DNA of 64,000 nucleotides, taken from the NCBI GenBank assembly GCA_003132665.1, contig PKYN01000002.1, forward strand, positions 115,457-179,456, written 5' to 3'. Both the position numbers and the translations under genes were made by a program. Below are positions 7,592-16,838 of the stretch, one piece after another. The DNA comes from Actinomycetota bacterium (lineage in GTDB: Bacteria; Actinomycetota; Thermoleophilia; Gaiellales; Gaiellaceae). Each line of letters opens with the position of its first letter. The stretch's first letter is position 1. Below the pieces are notes generated by a model that had not been told where the DNA came from, did no database searches, and saw only the letters and a program-made list of their open reading frames with translations.

Positions 7592-8862
7592 CGCGCACCC
7601 CCCGGGGCGAACTGCGGCAGATGCGGGGCGCCCGCCTCGAGCAGGCGCTCCAGCAGCTCCTCGGCCAGCGGCAGCTGTCCGATCAAGGGGTGCGCGAGCA
7701 AGGCCCTGCGCGCGACGCCGCGATCGCCCGTGATCGCCGCCTGGACGGTCAGGCGCTCGTAGGCCGCTACGTGCTGAACCAGCCCGAGCGATTCGGGAGC
7801 CAGCGGCTCCTGCGCAAGCGGCGTGGCGCCGCCCGGGCCGATCCGCGCCGGCAACTCCACCACGTCGTCGTCGGCGAGCCCGGCGAGAGCGCCCCGGTTT
7901 CGCACGTCCACAACGTGAACGTCGCCGCTGCCCGCGGCGAGCGAGGCGATCAGTCCCGTCGCCGCCTCGCTGTAGAAGGCGCCGCCTCGCTGCTCGAGCA
8001 AGGTGGGCTTGTCAGCCAGATCGGGGTCGGCGTACATCCCGAGCAGCTCGCGCTCGACCTCGGCCACCTCGAGCGCACGCGGCCTGCCCCGCTGCTGTTC
8101 GGCCAGCACCTGATCGTGCAGGTAGAAGTAGCGCAGGTAGTAGGAGGGAACAGCGCCGAGCTCGTCGAGCAGGCGCCGCGGCAACTCGATCTCCTCTGCG
8201 ATCTCGTCGCCGTGCGACGCGAGCAGCTCGGGCAGCACGTCGGCGCCGTCCAGGCGCACCGCGCGAACCCAGGTCAGGTGATTGAGACCGACTTGGTCGA
8301 CGACGACCCGCTCGGGCGCGACCGCGAGCAGGCGGGCGAACAGGCGCTGCAGCGTGATCGAGACGTTGCACAGGCCGATCGCTCGGTGGCCGGCATCGAG
8401 CAGCGCCCGGGTGACGATCCCGACCGGGTTGGTGAAGTCGACGATCCAGGCTTCGTCGGCCGCTCGCGCGGCGGCTCGCTCGGCGATCTCGAGCACGACC
8501 GGAATGGTGCGAAGCGCCTTGGCAAAGCCGCCGGCGCCGGTCGTCTCCTGGCCGATGCAGCCGAACGGAAGCGGCACCGTCTCGTCGCCGAGGCGCGCCT
8601 CCTGCCCGCCGACGCGGATCTGTATCAGCACGAAATCGGCCCCGTCCAGCGCGCGATCGAGATCGTCCGTGACGGTCAGCCGCCCGGCGAAGCCCTGGCG
8701 CGCGAGCATCCGCCCGGCCAGCCCGCCGACGATCTCGAGACGCCCGGAATCGATGTCCTGCAGGGAAAGCTCGCTCACCTCGAGCCGCTCCCGCTCGCGC
8801 TCCAGGCAGGAGACGAGCTCGGGCGTGTAGGTCGAGCCGGCGCCGACGACAGCGATCTTCAT
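7588..8862 (-). CDS. Glycoside hydrolase family 4 (6-phospho-beta-glucosidase-like)
   Basis: This 424-residue protein starts MKIAVVGAGSTYTPELV, the Rossmann dinucleotide-binding loop of GH4. Family 4 needs NAD and a divalent metal and cleaves by a redox-elimination route. The metal-binding Cys and His motifs are present (GLCNVSI and VGLNHLTW), together with the GxGG loop in TGAGGFAKALRTIP and the substrate-region sequence DFTNPVGIVTRALL. Length and motifs match the 6-phospho-beta-glucosidase branch rather than alpha-galactosidases. It is the first gene of a two-gene unit with the BadF kinase. The preferred substrate cannot be read from sequence. Confidence 0.9.
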   Translation of the reverse strand: MKIAVVGAGSTYTPELVSCLERERERLEVSELSLQDIDSGRLEIVGGLAGRMLARQGFAGRLTVTDDLDRALDGADFVLIQIRVGGQEARLGDETVPLPFGCIGQETTGAGGFAKALRTIPVVLEIAERAAARAADEAWIVDFTNPVGIVTRALLDAGHRAIGLCNVSITLQRLFARLLAVAPERVVVDQVGLNHLTWVRAVRLDGADVLPELLASHGDEIAEEIELPRRLLDELGAVPSYYLRYFYLHDQVLAEQQRGRPRALEVAEVERELLGMYADPDLADKPTLLEQRGGAFYSEAATGLIASLAAGSGDVHVVDVRNRGALAGLADDDVVELPARIGPGGATPLAQEPLAPESLGLVQHVAAYERLTVQAAITGDRGVARRALLAHPLIGQLPLAEELLERLLEAGAPHLPQFAPGGAR

Positions 8863-8948
8863 CGCTCTAGGTTAAGCGCCCGCTCCCGCACTCGACAAGC
8901 GCGCCGTAGAATCTAGGTATCCGATCTACCCGCGAGCCGGGGTGAAAT

Positions 8949-9359
8949 ATGAAGCTCAGCCGTTCGGCCATGGCTTTCTCGATTGCGTTGCTCGTCGCTC
9001 TCACGCTCGTCATCGCGAACGCCGGTGCCGCCAAGATCACTCGTGTCGGCCGAGCTCAAAACGGTAAGAGCGTTATCTTGAGCCGCGGCGCTCAACTCCT
9101 CGTCTCGCTCAAGGGCAATGCCACGACGGGCTATGCCTGGAAGGTCCGATCCGTGAACAAGTCGGTACTCAAACCGCTCACGGTGAAGTACGTCCCGAAT
9201 CCGAATCCAAAGCACCTCGTCGGCAGCGGCGGTGTCTACAAGCTCCGCTTCGGGGCACGAGCGTTCGGCACCACGGTGCTCAAGCTCGTTTACGCGCGGG
9301 GAAAGAAGTCCGCCGGTTCGTACTGGCTGCGCGTCATCGTGAGCGGATCCGGCACCTAG
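8949..9359 (+). CDS. Chagasin-like (MEROPS I42) secreted protease inhibitor
   Basis: The 136-residue product has an N-terminal signal peptide (FSIALLVALTLVIANAGA) and then a chagasin fold. The three binding-loop signatures are recognisable: NATTGYAW for the usual NPTTGY, GSGGVYKLRF for the GxGG loop, and KLVYAR near the third loop. The canonical RPW of the last loop is not evident. Chagasins inhibit papain-type cysteine proteases, so this could guard the cell surface against its own or foreign proteases. GGGGTGA lies just upstream of the ATG. It is divergent from the GH4 gene. No papain-like protease is in the window. Confidence 0.8.
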   Translation: MKLSRSAMAFSIALLVALTLVIANAGAAKITRVGRAQNGKSVILSRGAQLLVSLKGNATTGYAWKVRSVNKSVLKPLTVKYVPNPNPKHLVGSGGVYKLRFGARAFGTTVLKLVYARGKKSAGSYWLRVIVSGSGT

Positions 9360-9668
9360 GCGCCGGGGTCCAGACGCAATAGTGAGCGGAGCGAATCGCT
9401 CGGCCCGCTGCCGCGCCACCCGCCTGCGAGGTCTCATCAAAATTGCGAGCAATTACGAAGCGGGCGCGCCGATCCCGTGTCAGATTCCGCGTCAGCCCCA
9501 GAGGAGACCGAGGGCGGTGATCTCATCCGCGCAAACAGCTATCAACCCGCAGTTCGGCGGCGTAAAATCGCTGCGAGGTTCCGCAGAAAAAAACGCTGGT
9601 CCTAGGAGGAAACTGTGCATACCTTCACGCGCATTCCTACGGGTTTCAGGCGCTGAGCCCCGCTACTC

Positions 9669-10070
9669 GTGGTTTTCGTGCTGGCGCTGGCCGTCGCCGG
9701 CGCCGCCATCTCGGCGAGCATGAGCACCAGCTATCGCGGCACGGTGAAGAGCGGCGGGAAGCTCAGCTTCCGCACGACGGCCACCTCGCTGGTCGGCTTC
9801 AAGGCTTCGGTCAGCCCGCTCTGCGTCTCGGTTGCCTCGGGCTCGAGCGTCATCAAGGTCTATCCCGTCCTGTTGCAGTCTCCGACGAAACTGACAAAAG
9901 GGCACTTCAAGATCACCTTCCAGGGTTCCAGCAGCACGTTCATCACCGTTACTGGAAGCGTCAAAGCCAAGTCGGCTAGCGGCCGCATCAATGTCCGCTA
10001 TACGACAACGATCGGAACGGCCATATACGCCTGCTCCTCGAAGACGACCTGGACAGCAAAGAAGGCCTAG
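9669..10070 (+). CDS. Small secreted protein of unknown function, upstream in-frame TGA
   Basis: From GTG 9669 the product has 133 residues starting with a hydrophobic stretch (VFVLALAVAGAAISAS). The rest is Ser/Thr-rich and likely a beta-sandwich. Two Cys occur, one near residue 48 and one near residue 122. There is no ribosome site at 9669. A perfect AGGAGG lies before GTG 9615 in the same frame. From there the reading is VHTFTRIPTGFRR, then TGA (9654-9656), then APLLVVFVLALAV. Together they form a textbook signal peptide interrupted by one stop codon. The gene is therefore either mutated, mis-sequenced, or read through. I do not recognise a family. Confidence 0.6.
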   Translation: MVFVLALAVAGAAISASMSTSYRGTVKSGGKLSFRTTATSLVGFKASVSPLCVSVASGSSVIKVYPVLLQSPTKLTKGHFKITFQGSSSTFITVTGSVKAKSASGRINVRYTTTIGTAIYACSSKTTWTAKKA

Positions 10071-10180
10071 CAACTCGAGTAGGACGAAGGCCCGCTGCAC
10101 GACCCGCGGCCCGGGCGTGAGTACCAGACGGGGCTCACTGCGAGTCGGCCCGCTCGCAGACCGCTACGCTCCCTCGCGAG

Positions 10181-11137
10181 ATGACCGGGACCTCCGAGCG
10201 CACCTTTCTGACCCGCCTGATGTGGCTGTCGATCGCTGCTGCTCTGGTGACGATCACGCTGAAGACGGTGGCCTGGAGGCTGACCGGGTCGGTGGGCCTG
10301 CTCTCTGACGCGGTCGAGTCGCTGGTCAACCTGCTGGCGGCGATCGTGGCACTGACCATGATCCGTTGGGCGACGCTTCCGCCCGATAAGGAGCACGCCT
10401 TCGGGCACGAGAAGGCCGAGTACTTCGCCGCCGGCGCCGAGGGGATGTTCATCCTCGGCGCCGCTGCCTCGATCGGTTTCGTGGCGGTGCAGCGGTTGCT
10501 TCATCCGGCTGGGCTGGAGTCGGTCGGGCCCGGGCTGGCGGTCTCGGTCGTAGCCTCGCTCGTCAACCTGGGCGTCGCCATGACGTTGATCCGGGCCGGG
10601 CGCCGGCATCGCTCGATCACCCTCGAGGCCGACGGGCGCCACCTGATGACCGACGTCGTCACCTCCGGTGGCGTCGTGATCGGAGTGATCGCGGTGGCGG
10701 TCAGCGGCTGGCACCCGCTCGATCCGATCGTCGCCATCGCGGTCGCGCTCAACATCGTCTTCACCGGCGTGCGCCTGATCCGCCGCTCGGGCGCGGGGCT
10801 GATGGATCGATCGCTGCCGCCCGAGGAGCTAGCCAGGGTCGAAACCGCGCTCGCGCCATACCGCGAAGACGGGATCGCCTTCAAGGAATTGCAGACGCGC
10901 CGAGCGGGCCGCCGCTCGTTTGTCTCGTTCAAGGTGCTCGTCCCCAGCGGCTGGACGGTCGCGCGCGGCCACGTGTTGCTCGAGCAGATCGAGCGAGACG
11001 TCGAGGCCGCCCTGCCGCACGCCTCGGTGACGACTCATCTCGAGCCCGCGCCCGAGGGCGGTAGGGGACCGAAGACGCCGTCCGAGCGCCCGGCCGGCAA
11101 ACACCGAAGGCGGCGCAATCGCCTGCTGGGACGCTAG
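10181..11137 (+). CDS. Cation diffusion facilitator (CDF) metal transporter
   Basis: This 318-residue membrane protein has the CDF layout of about six membrane segments plus a cytoplasmic C-terminal domain. Metal-site residues are in [11 protein letters not shown] (helix 2) and [14 protein letters not shown] (helix 5). An H-E-K-A motif ([12 protein letters not shown]) follows helix 2 as in other CDF proteins. These proteins export Zn, Fe, Mn or Co in exchange for protons; the metal is not predictable here. The C-terminus carries a basic tail, [13 protein letters not shown]. It stands alone between two secreted-protein genes. Confidence 0.92.
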   Translation: MTGTSERTFLTRLMWLSIAAALVTITLKTVAWRLTGSVGLLSDAVESLVNLLAAIVALTMIRWATLPPDKEHAFGHEKAEYFAAGAEGMFILGAAASIGFVAVQRLLHPAGLESVGPGLAVSVVASLVNLGVAMTLIRAGRRHRSITLEADGRHLMTDVVTSGGVVIGVIAVAVSGWHPLDPIVAIAVALNIVFTGVRLIRRSGAGLMDRSLPPEELARVETALAPYREDGIAFKELQTRRAGRRSFVSFKVLVPSGWTVARGHVLLEQIERDVEAALPHASVTTHLEPAPEGGRGPKTPSERPAGKHRRRRNRLLGR

Positions 11138-11213
11138 AAGCCGGTTCTGAATTTACGTAACGCTTGCACTCCTCACAGCCGACTCTTCGCTCGCCGGGTT
11201 ATGATGCCGCCCA

Positions 11214-13790
11214 ATGCGTGCCCATCGTCCGATCACCTGTTCGGTGCTCGGCGGACTGCTTGCTCTGACGTTGGTCGTCGGCGTTTCGGCCGCGGCGGCT
11301 GCCAGCGCCACCTCGCAGGCTGCCCGGAGCGTCAGGATCAGCGCCAGTCTGACCGAGCCGTCCTTCGCGCCCGGCGAGGTCAACTCGGCTCGGCTCCTCT
11401 ATCGCTTTTCCAGTAGGAGCACGAGCTTCAGTTACCGCGTTTCGCGCAAGACGAGATCGGGCTGGCAAACGGTAAGAAGCGTCAGGCTCCGGGGTAGCTT
11501 CTCGGGCAGCCGCAACATAAAGGTCGGTAGTTTCTTCCCCAGGCGAAAAGCCACGCTCGGCCATTATCGCATCCAGCTCAGCGCCGGCGGAGCGAGCACC
11601 ACGCTGCAGTTCGATGTCGTCAAGGCCCTCAACACGACGACCGTTCCGGTCGCCGCCGCGGACAAGCAGAGCTGTGCGCTCCTCTCGGACAGTAAGGTCG
11701 AGTGCTGGGGCGACAACTCCAAGGGTCAGCTCGGCAACCGCACGACCAACGCCAGCCCCACTCCCGTCCTGGCGAACGGGATCAAACAAGCCAAGGCCGT
11801 CTCGAGCGAAGGATTCAACACCTGCACCCTCGTTCCGGCCGGTGTGGTCAAGTGTTGGGGCGACAACGCCAACGGCAAGCTCGGCAGCGGCCTGATGTCT
11901 CCAAGCCTCAGCTCCGTTCCGGTCACGGTCAGCGGGATCGTGTTCGCGGTAGCCGTCAGCACCGGCTTCGACCATTCCTGCGCTCTGCTGAGCGGTGGGA
12001 CGGTCAGGTGCTGGGGCCGCAACAACTCCGGTGACGTCGGAGGCAGCAAAGGCTCCAACCCGGTCCCGATCAATGTCAATGGAATAAGGGCGATTGCGAT
12101 CAGCGCCGGCTACCGGCACAGCTGCGCCGTGCTCGCGGGCGGCAAGGTCGCCTGCTGGGGCAACAACCACTTCGGCCAGCTCGGTAACGGCAAGACGTCC
12201 AACAGCAGAAAGCCCGTGACGGTGAGCGGTATAAAAACGGCCGTCTCGGTCAGCGCCGGCAACGACCTCAGCTGCGCCGTTCTCTCCAACCATACGATCA
12301 AGTGCTGGGGCCGCGGCGACGGTGGAGCGCTGGGCGACGGGTTGGCGACTCACGGCCACGCGGACGCGAGCGGAATCGATTTCAAGTCCACGCCCGCTAC
12401 GGTCAAGGGCCTCTCGACCGCCACCTCCGTCAGCGCCGGCAGCGGCTTCGCCTGTGCTCGGCTCTCCAGCAAGCAGATCAGCTGCTGGGGCAAGAACGCC
12501 GACGGTCAGCTCGGCAACGGCTCCACCACCGACAGCTCGACTCCCGTCGCGGTGAGCGGAATATCCGCGGCGGTCGCGATCGACACCAGCGCCGGCGCAG
12601 CCGACGAGGCACACTCTTGCGCGCTCGTTTCAGGCAGAAAGATCAAGTGCTGGGGCAATAACGACGCGGGACAGCTGGGAAGCGGTGGCCAGAACTTCAG
12701 CTCGGCGCCCGTCGCCGCGGTGCTCACAAACGCCAGCGCGATCGCCGCGGGCGCCGCGCACAGCTGCGCTTTGCTCTCCAACGGCACGGTCGACTGCTGG
12801 GGCAGCAATTCCGCAGGCCAGCTCGGCAACGGCACGACTACCTCGAGTTCTACGCCCGTTCCGGTGGGCACCCTCACCGGCGCCGGTGTGATCGCCGCCG
12901 GCTCGGCGTACAGCTGTGCCGTCGTCTCCACGGGCGCGACCTCCTGCTGGGGTGACAACGCCGCCGGCCAGCTCGGCAACGGTTCCACCACGAGCAGCTC
13001 GACTCCGGTCGCGGTCACGGGCCTCACGACGACCGCCAAGACGGTTGCCGCGGGCTCCTCGCACGGCTGTGCGCTGCTCACCGACGGAACGGTTCAGTGC
13101 TGGGGCAGCAACTCCGCCGGCCAGCTCGGCAACGGTTCCACCACGAACAGCTCGACTCCGGTCGCGGTCGGTGGACTAACTTCGACAGTCAAGGGCATCG
13201 CCGCCGGCTTCGCGCACAGTTGCGCGCTGCTCACCGACGGGACGGTTCAGTGCTGGGGCAGCAACTCCGCCGGCCAGCTCGGGAACGGTTCCACCACGAA
13301 CAGCTCGGCCCCGGTCGCGGTCACAGGCCTGGGAATGGCCGCGAAGGCCATCGCCGCCGGTTTCGACCACAGCTGCGCTCTGCTCGCCGACGGGACGATC
13401 AAATGCTGGGGCGGCAACTCTGCCGGCCAGCTCGGCAACGGTTCCACCACGAGCAGCTCGACTTCGGTCGCGGTAAGCACCATCACGGGCGCCCTCTCTG
13501 TCAGCGCCGGCTCGTCGAACAGCTGCGCCGTCCTCTCCACGGGCGCTGTCGACTGCTGGGGCGACGCCAGCAAGGGCAAGCTGGGCAACGGTTCGACCAC
13601 CAACAGCTCCAGCCCGGTCGCGGTGACCGGCATCACGGGAGCGCTCGAGGTCAGCGCCGGAGCCTCGCACAGCTGTGCTCTGCTCACCAGCGGCGCGGTC
13701 AGGTGCTGGGGCGACAACGCCGCCGGCGAGCTTGGCGTCGGCGCGCTCGACTACAGCTCGACTCCCGTCGAAGTCATCGGCATCCCCTAG
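11214..13790 (+). CDS. Secreted RCC1-repeat protein with 14 repeats (probably two seven-bladed propellers)
   Basis: The product has 858 residues. A signal peptide (GGLLALTLVVGVSAAAAA) is followed by a beta-rich N-terminal domain (about residues 35-140, with LLYRFSSRSTSFSYRVSRK). Then come 14 repeats of about 50 residues, each with xxCWGxNxxGxLG. Every repeat has one Cys in SCALL-type strands and one in CWG, so a disulfide in each blade is likely. RCC1 propellers have seven blades, so 14 repeats fit two complete propellers. Repeats 8-14 are very alike, implying recent expansion. It converges on the MMPL gene with 5 bases between stops. Function unknown; extracellular binding or adhesion is likely. 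Confidence 0.88.
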   Translation: MRAHRPITCSVLGGLLALTLVVGVSAAAAASATSQAARSVRISASLTEPSFAPGEVNSARLLYRFSSRSTSFSYRVSRKTRSGWQTVRSVRLRGSFSGSRNIKVGSFFPRRKATLGHYRIQLSAGGASTTLQFDVVKALNTTTVPVAAADKQSCALLSDSKVECWGDNSKGQLGNRTTNASPTPVLANGIKQAKAVSSEGFNTCTLVPAGVVKCWGDNANGKLGSGLMSPSLSSVPVTVSGIVFAVAVSTGFDHSCALLSGGTVRCWGRNNSGDVGGSKGSNPVPINVNGIRAIAISAGYRHSCAVLAGGKVACWGNNHFGQLGNGKTSNSRKPVTVSGIKTAVSVSAGNDLSCAVLSNHTIKCWGRGDGGALGDGLATHGHADASGIDFKSTPATVKGLSTATSVSAGSGFACARLSSKQISCWGKNADGQLGNGSTTDSSTPVAVSGISAAVAIDTSAGAADEAHSCALVSGRKIKCWGNNDAGQLGSGGQNFSSAPVAAVLTNASAIAAGAAHSCALLSNGTVDCWGSNSAGQLGNGTTTSSSTPVPVGTLTGAGVIAAGSAYSCAVVSTGATSCWGDNAAGQLGNGSTTSSSTPVAVTGLTTTAKTVAAGSSHGCALLTDGTVQCWGSNSAGQLGNGSTTNSSTPVAVGGLTSTVKGIAAGFAHSCALLTDGTVQCWGSNSAGQLGNGSTTNSSAPVAVTGLGMAAKAIAAGFDHSCALLADGTIKCWGGNSAGQLGNGSTTSSSTSVAVSTITGALSVSAGSSNSCAVLSTGAVDCWGDASKGKLGNGSTTNSSSPVAVTGITGALEVSAGASHSCALLTSGAVRCWGDNAAGELGVGALDYSSTPVEVIGIP
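12930..13470 (+). repeat. Near-identical tandem DNA repeats of about 153 bp inside the RCC1 gene
   Basis: The block encoding CWGSNSAGQLGNGSTT and neighbouring residues recurs about every 153 bases (51 codons), with only a few substitutions between copies at about 13098 and 13251. Such similarity would allow copy-number change by recombination. Confidence 0.8.
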
Positions 13791-13795
13791 CGGCC

Positions 13796-16006
13796 TCAAC
13801 CGGCGTCTGTCGAAAGCGCGGCCCGCGGGTGGCGCGAGACCTCGACCCGCGGTAGCCAACCAAGCCAGCCCGGCAGGTACCAGCACCTGTCGCCGAGCAG
13901 GCTGAGCACGCTCGGGAGCACCACCGAGCGAACGACCGTGGCGTCGAGGAGCAGCGCGACTGCCACGCCGAAGCCCATCTGCTGGAAGGCCACCATCTCG
14001 CCGCTGGCGAAGCCTGAGAACACGGCGATGATGATCAGCGCGGCGCCGGTGATGATTCGGGCCGTCGAGGCCACTCCACCGCTAACGGCGTCGCGCGTCG
14101 AGCCGGTCTGGTCGAAGCGCTCCCTGATCCGGCTCATCAAGAAGACCTGGTAATCCATCGAGAGCCCGAACAGCACCGAGAAGAGGAACAGGGGCACCCA
14201 GGCGTCGATCACGGGTACGTGCTGGAAGCCGAGCAGGTGGGCGCCGTAGCCATGCAAAAAGACGAGCGTGAGCACGCCGTAGGCTGCCCCGACCGAGAGC
14301 AGGTCGAGCAGGATCGAGACCAGCGCGACGACGATCGAACGGAACGCAATGGTGAGCAGGATGAAGCTGAGCCCGAGCACCAGCGCGAGCACGATCGGAG
14401 TCGGGTTGGTGACCGCGTTGAAGTAGTCGGAATACAGCGCCGTTCGGCCTCCTACCAGCACGTTTGCTCCGCTGCCCGCGAACAACTCGGGGATGATGCT
14501 GCTGCGCAGGTCGCGTAACGCCCTGATCGCTCCGTCACTGCTCGCAACGCCGCGCACCGGCACCTCGAGCAGCGACACGTCGCTGCGCACCGGTGAGGTC
14601 GTGATCGCGCCGGGCGCGAAGCGAGGATCGGCAGCGAGTCGCTTTTGCAGCTTGACAAGGTCGGCCCGAGCCGCGGCGTTCCCGCCCGACACGACGATCT
14701 GCGCCGGGTAGGGGCTCTGCGCCGGGAATTCGCGTTGAAGCGCAACGAAGCCCTGCTTGGAAGGCAGGCGGTTGGGGAGTGTGTTGACGCCGTTCTCGCC
14801 CACGTGAAGCCCGAGCGTCGGCGTCGCGATCGCCAGCATGGCACCGGCGGCCACGATCAGGCTGAGCACCGGGCGGCGCAAGACCGCCTCGACGATTCTC
14901 TGCCAGAAGCGCCCCTCCGCGGTGTCGGTGCGGCCGATATTGCGCCCGATGATCGGAACGCGCAGCGCATTCACGCGATCGCCGAACAGGCCGAGCACGG
15001 CCGGCAGCAGAGTCAGCGCCGCGGCGACCGAGACGATGCCGACGATGATCGCGCCGGCGGCGAGGCTGCGCAGCACCGTGGTCTGTAACAGGAACATGCC
15101 GGACAGCGCGATCACGAAGGTTCCGCCGCTGAAGGTGACCGCCCTGCTCGCCGTCGCGCCCGCGGCCCGGATCGCCGCCTCTTTGATCGTGCCGGCGGCA
15201 CGCTCCTCGCGGTAGCGGGAGAGGACGAACAGCGAGTAGTCGATCCCGAGCGCCAGGCCCATGCCGAAGACCATGTTCACGATGAAAACGGAGAAGCCGA
15301 ACTGGAGCGAGAGCGCCGAGACGACTCCCATCCCTACGGCAACCGAGACCAGCGCCATCAGCAGCGGCACCAACCCGGCCACGACCGCCCCGAAAACGAG
15401 TAGCAGCACGACCAGCGCGGCCGGCAGCCCTAGCGCAAGCTCACCTTGCTCGAGATCGTGCTGAGAGAGCCCCGCGACATCGTTTGCCACCGTGTGGTCG
15501 CCGGTGATCGCCACCGCGAAGCCGGCCTGCCCGTTCGCCTTCTTCACGAGCGAGACCACCGGCTCGATCGCCTTGTCGGTGTTGACCAGGATCTGGATGG
15601 CCGCCGCGTGCCCGTCGCGCGAGACGAGCGTGCTCCCGTCTTTGAGATAGCTGCGCAGGTTGAGCACCTTCCCCGTTGCCTCGCTCTGGCGCGACAGCTT
15701 CGCGACGAAGGCGCGGAACTGGGGGGTATCGACGCCGTAGCGGGGGGATTGGACGACGATGATGTCGCTGTACTGGCGCTTGAGGTCGGCCGGTGTCGGC
15801 GGGAACGCGTTCGCGATCAGGTCGGCCGCTCTGGTCGATTCCGGCTTCCCCGAAACGAAGCCCTGGGAGGTCAGCCCACGCAGCGAGGTCGCGGTCAGCG
15901 CGAGCGCGGCGACGACCGCGATTCCCCACAGCCCCAGCGTCCGCCACGGATGCTCGGAGCACGTGCGCGCCAATCTCTCCGTCAAGCCTTGCTTCGATCT
16001 GATCAC
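13796..16006 (-). CDS. MMPL-family RND-type membrane transporter
   Basis: The product has about 736 residues with two copies of an MMPL transporter half. Each half has a large extracytoplasmic loop and a cluster of membrane helices. Typical helix motifs are MGLALGIDYSLFVLSRYREE in the first half and FGLSMDYQVFLMSRIRE in the second. Such proteins export lipids or hydrophobic drugs using the proton gradient. The track start at 16084 is replaced by GTG at 16006, because GGAGG lies 9 bases upstream and the upstream residues fall in the regulatory region. It is divergent from a TetR gene, the usual arrangement for a repressed exporter. Confidence 0.9.
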   Translation of the reverse strand: MIRSKQGLTERLARTCSEHPWRTLGLWGIAVVAALALTATSLRGLTSQGFVSGKPESTRAADLIANAFPPTPADLKRQYSDIIVVQSPRYGVDTPQFRAFVAKLSRQSEATGKVLNLRSYLKDGSTLVSRDGHAAAIQILVNTDKAIEPVVSLVKKANGQAGFAVAITGDHTVANDVAGLSQHDLEQGELALGLPAALVVLLLVFGAVVAGLVPLLMALVSVAVGMGVVSALSLQFGFSVFIVNMVFGMGLALGIDYSLFVLSRYREERAAGTIKEAAIRAAGATASRAVTFSGGTFVIALSGMFLLQTTVLRSLAAGAIIVGIVSVAAALTLLPAVLGLFGDRVNALRVPIIGRNIGRTDTAEGRFWQRIVEAVLRRPVLSLIVAAGAMLAIATPTLGLHVGENGVNTLPNRLPSKQGFVALQREFPAQSPYPAQIVVSGGNAAARADLVKLQKRLAADPRFAPGAITTSPVRSDVSLLEVPVRGVASSDGAIRALRDLRSSIIPELFAGSGANVLVGGRTALYSDYFNAVTNPTPIVLALVLGLSFILLTIAFRSIVVALVSILLDLLSVGAAYGVLTLVFLHGYGAHLLGFQHVPVIDAWVPLFLFSVLFGLSMDYQVFLMSRIRERFDQTGSTRDAVSGGVASTARIITGAALIIIAVFSGFASGEMVAFQQMGFGVAVALLLDATVVRSVVLPSVLSLLGDRCWYLPGWLGWLPRVEVSRHPRAALSTDAG

Positions 16007-16040
16007 GGCGCCGTACCTCCCGAGTCTGAGATGTGTGTTC

Positions 16041-16083
16041 TGTATACGCCGTAGGTGTACGGCGTAGATCGACACCGTATACA
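16041..16083. promoter_or_regulatory. Nested palindromic operator between MMPL and TetR genes
   Basis: TGTATACG (16041-16048) and its exact inverse CGTATACA (16076-16083) bracket this site. Inside, CGCCGTA and TACGGCG form a second perfect inverted repeat around GGTG (16047-16064). TGTATAC half-sites are familiar TetR-family operators, and the position between the divergent genes fits autorepression and control of the exporter. Confidence 0.7.
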
Positions 16084-16107
16084 CGAGCGACTAGACTGTC
16101 AAACACC

Positions 16108-16809
16108 GTGGCAACCGAACTGCACAATGAGCGAAAGACGCTGTCGCGACGCGCCGTGATCGACGCAGCGCTGGCTCTCGGCGACAAAGAAGGCGTGGAG
16201 GCTGTCAGCCTGCGCCGGCTCGCGCGCGAGCTTGGTGTGACCCCGATGGCGCTTTACCGCTACGTGGACAGCAAAGAGGGCTTACTGGGCGCGATCGCCG
16301 ATCGCGCCTTCGAGGAGTTCGAGCTACCGGCGGAGGGCGAGGGCGACTGGCGCGAGGAGATCAAGGCCCTGGGTCGCTCGTTCCGGCGCCTGCTCCTCAC
16401 CCACCCGACGGTCGCGTCGCTCTTCTCGTCCAAGCCCGCCGAGATCTCCCAAAACGGAGCCCGCGTTGTCGAGGTCGTGCTCGGCGTTCTCAAGCGCGCC
16501 GGCTTCCGACCGCAGGAAGCCGCCCTGATCGAGAGCGAGTGCGAGCGTTTCATCCTCGGGCTGGTGGTGCTGGAGGTAGGCGGCGGACCGCAGCTTTGCC
16601 CCTTCAAGCCGGGAACTCCTCATTCTCACGAGGCCGCGGCCAAACTCGCGCTTCTCCCCGCCGATCAATTCCCTAATCTGCTCGAGTCGCTCCCCTACTT
16701 CAACGAGTGCCATGACGCCGACTGGGCCTTCGAGTTCGCCCTCGACCTGATCGTCGGCGGCATCGAGCACCAACTCGAAAGCGTTCAATCCCAGCCCGAG
16801 CCGGGCTAG
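16108..16809 (+). CDS. TetR/AcrR-family repressor
   Basis: The product has about 233 residues. The N-terminal helix-turn-helix is clear: AVSLRRLARELGVTPMALYRYVDSKEGLLGAIADRAF, and the C-terminal domain resembles TetR_C ligand-binding domains. The start is taken as GTG 16108 (VATELHNERKTLSRR). Earlier track residues would be translated from the operator region. It probably binds the nested palindrome just upstream and represses both itself and the divergent MMPL exporter until a ligand binds. The ligand is unknown. Confidence 0.88.
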   Translation: MATELHNERKTLSRRAVIDAALALGDKEGVEAVSLRRLARELGVTPMALYRYVDSKEGLLGAIADRAFEEFELPAEGEGDWREEIKALGRSFRRLLLTHPTVASLFSSKPAEISQNGARVVEVVLGVLKRAGFRPQEAALIESECERFILGLVVLEVGGGPQLCPFKPGTPHSHEAAAKLALLPADQFPNLLESLPYFNECHDADWAFEFALDLIVGGIEHQLESVQSQPEPG

Positions 16810-16838
16810 TAACGACCGAGCCGCTCAGTTTGGAGTTG

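Noticed and set aside
11199-12614. 471-residue minus-strand ORF opposite the RCC1 gene
   Set aside because: It is a shadow of the GC-rich repeat gene; its sequence is Arg/Ala/Gly-rich and has no ribosome site.
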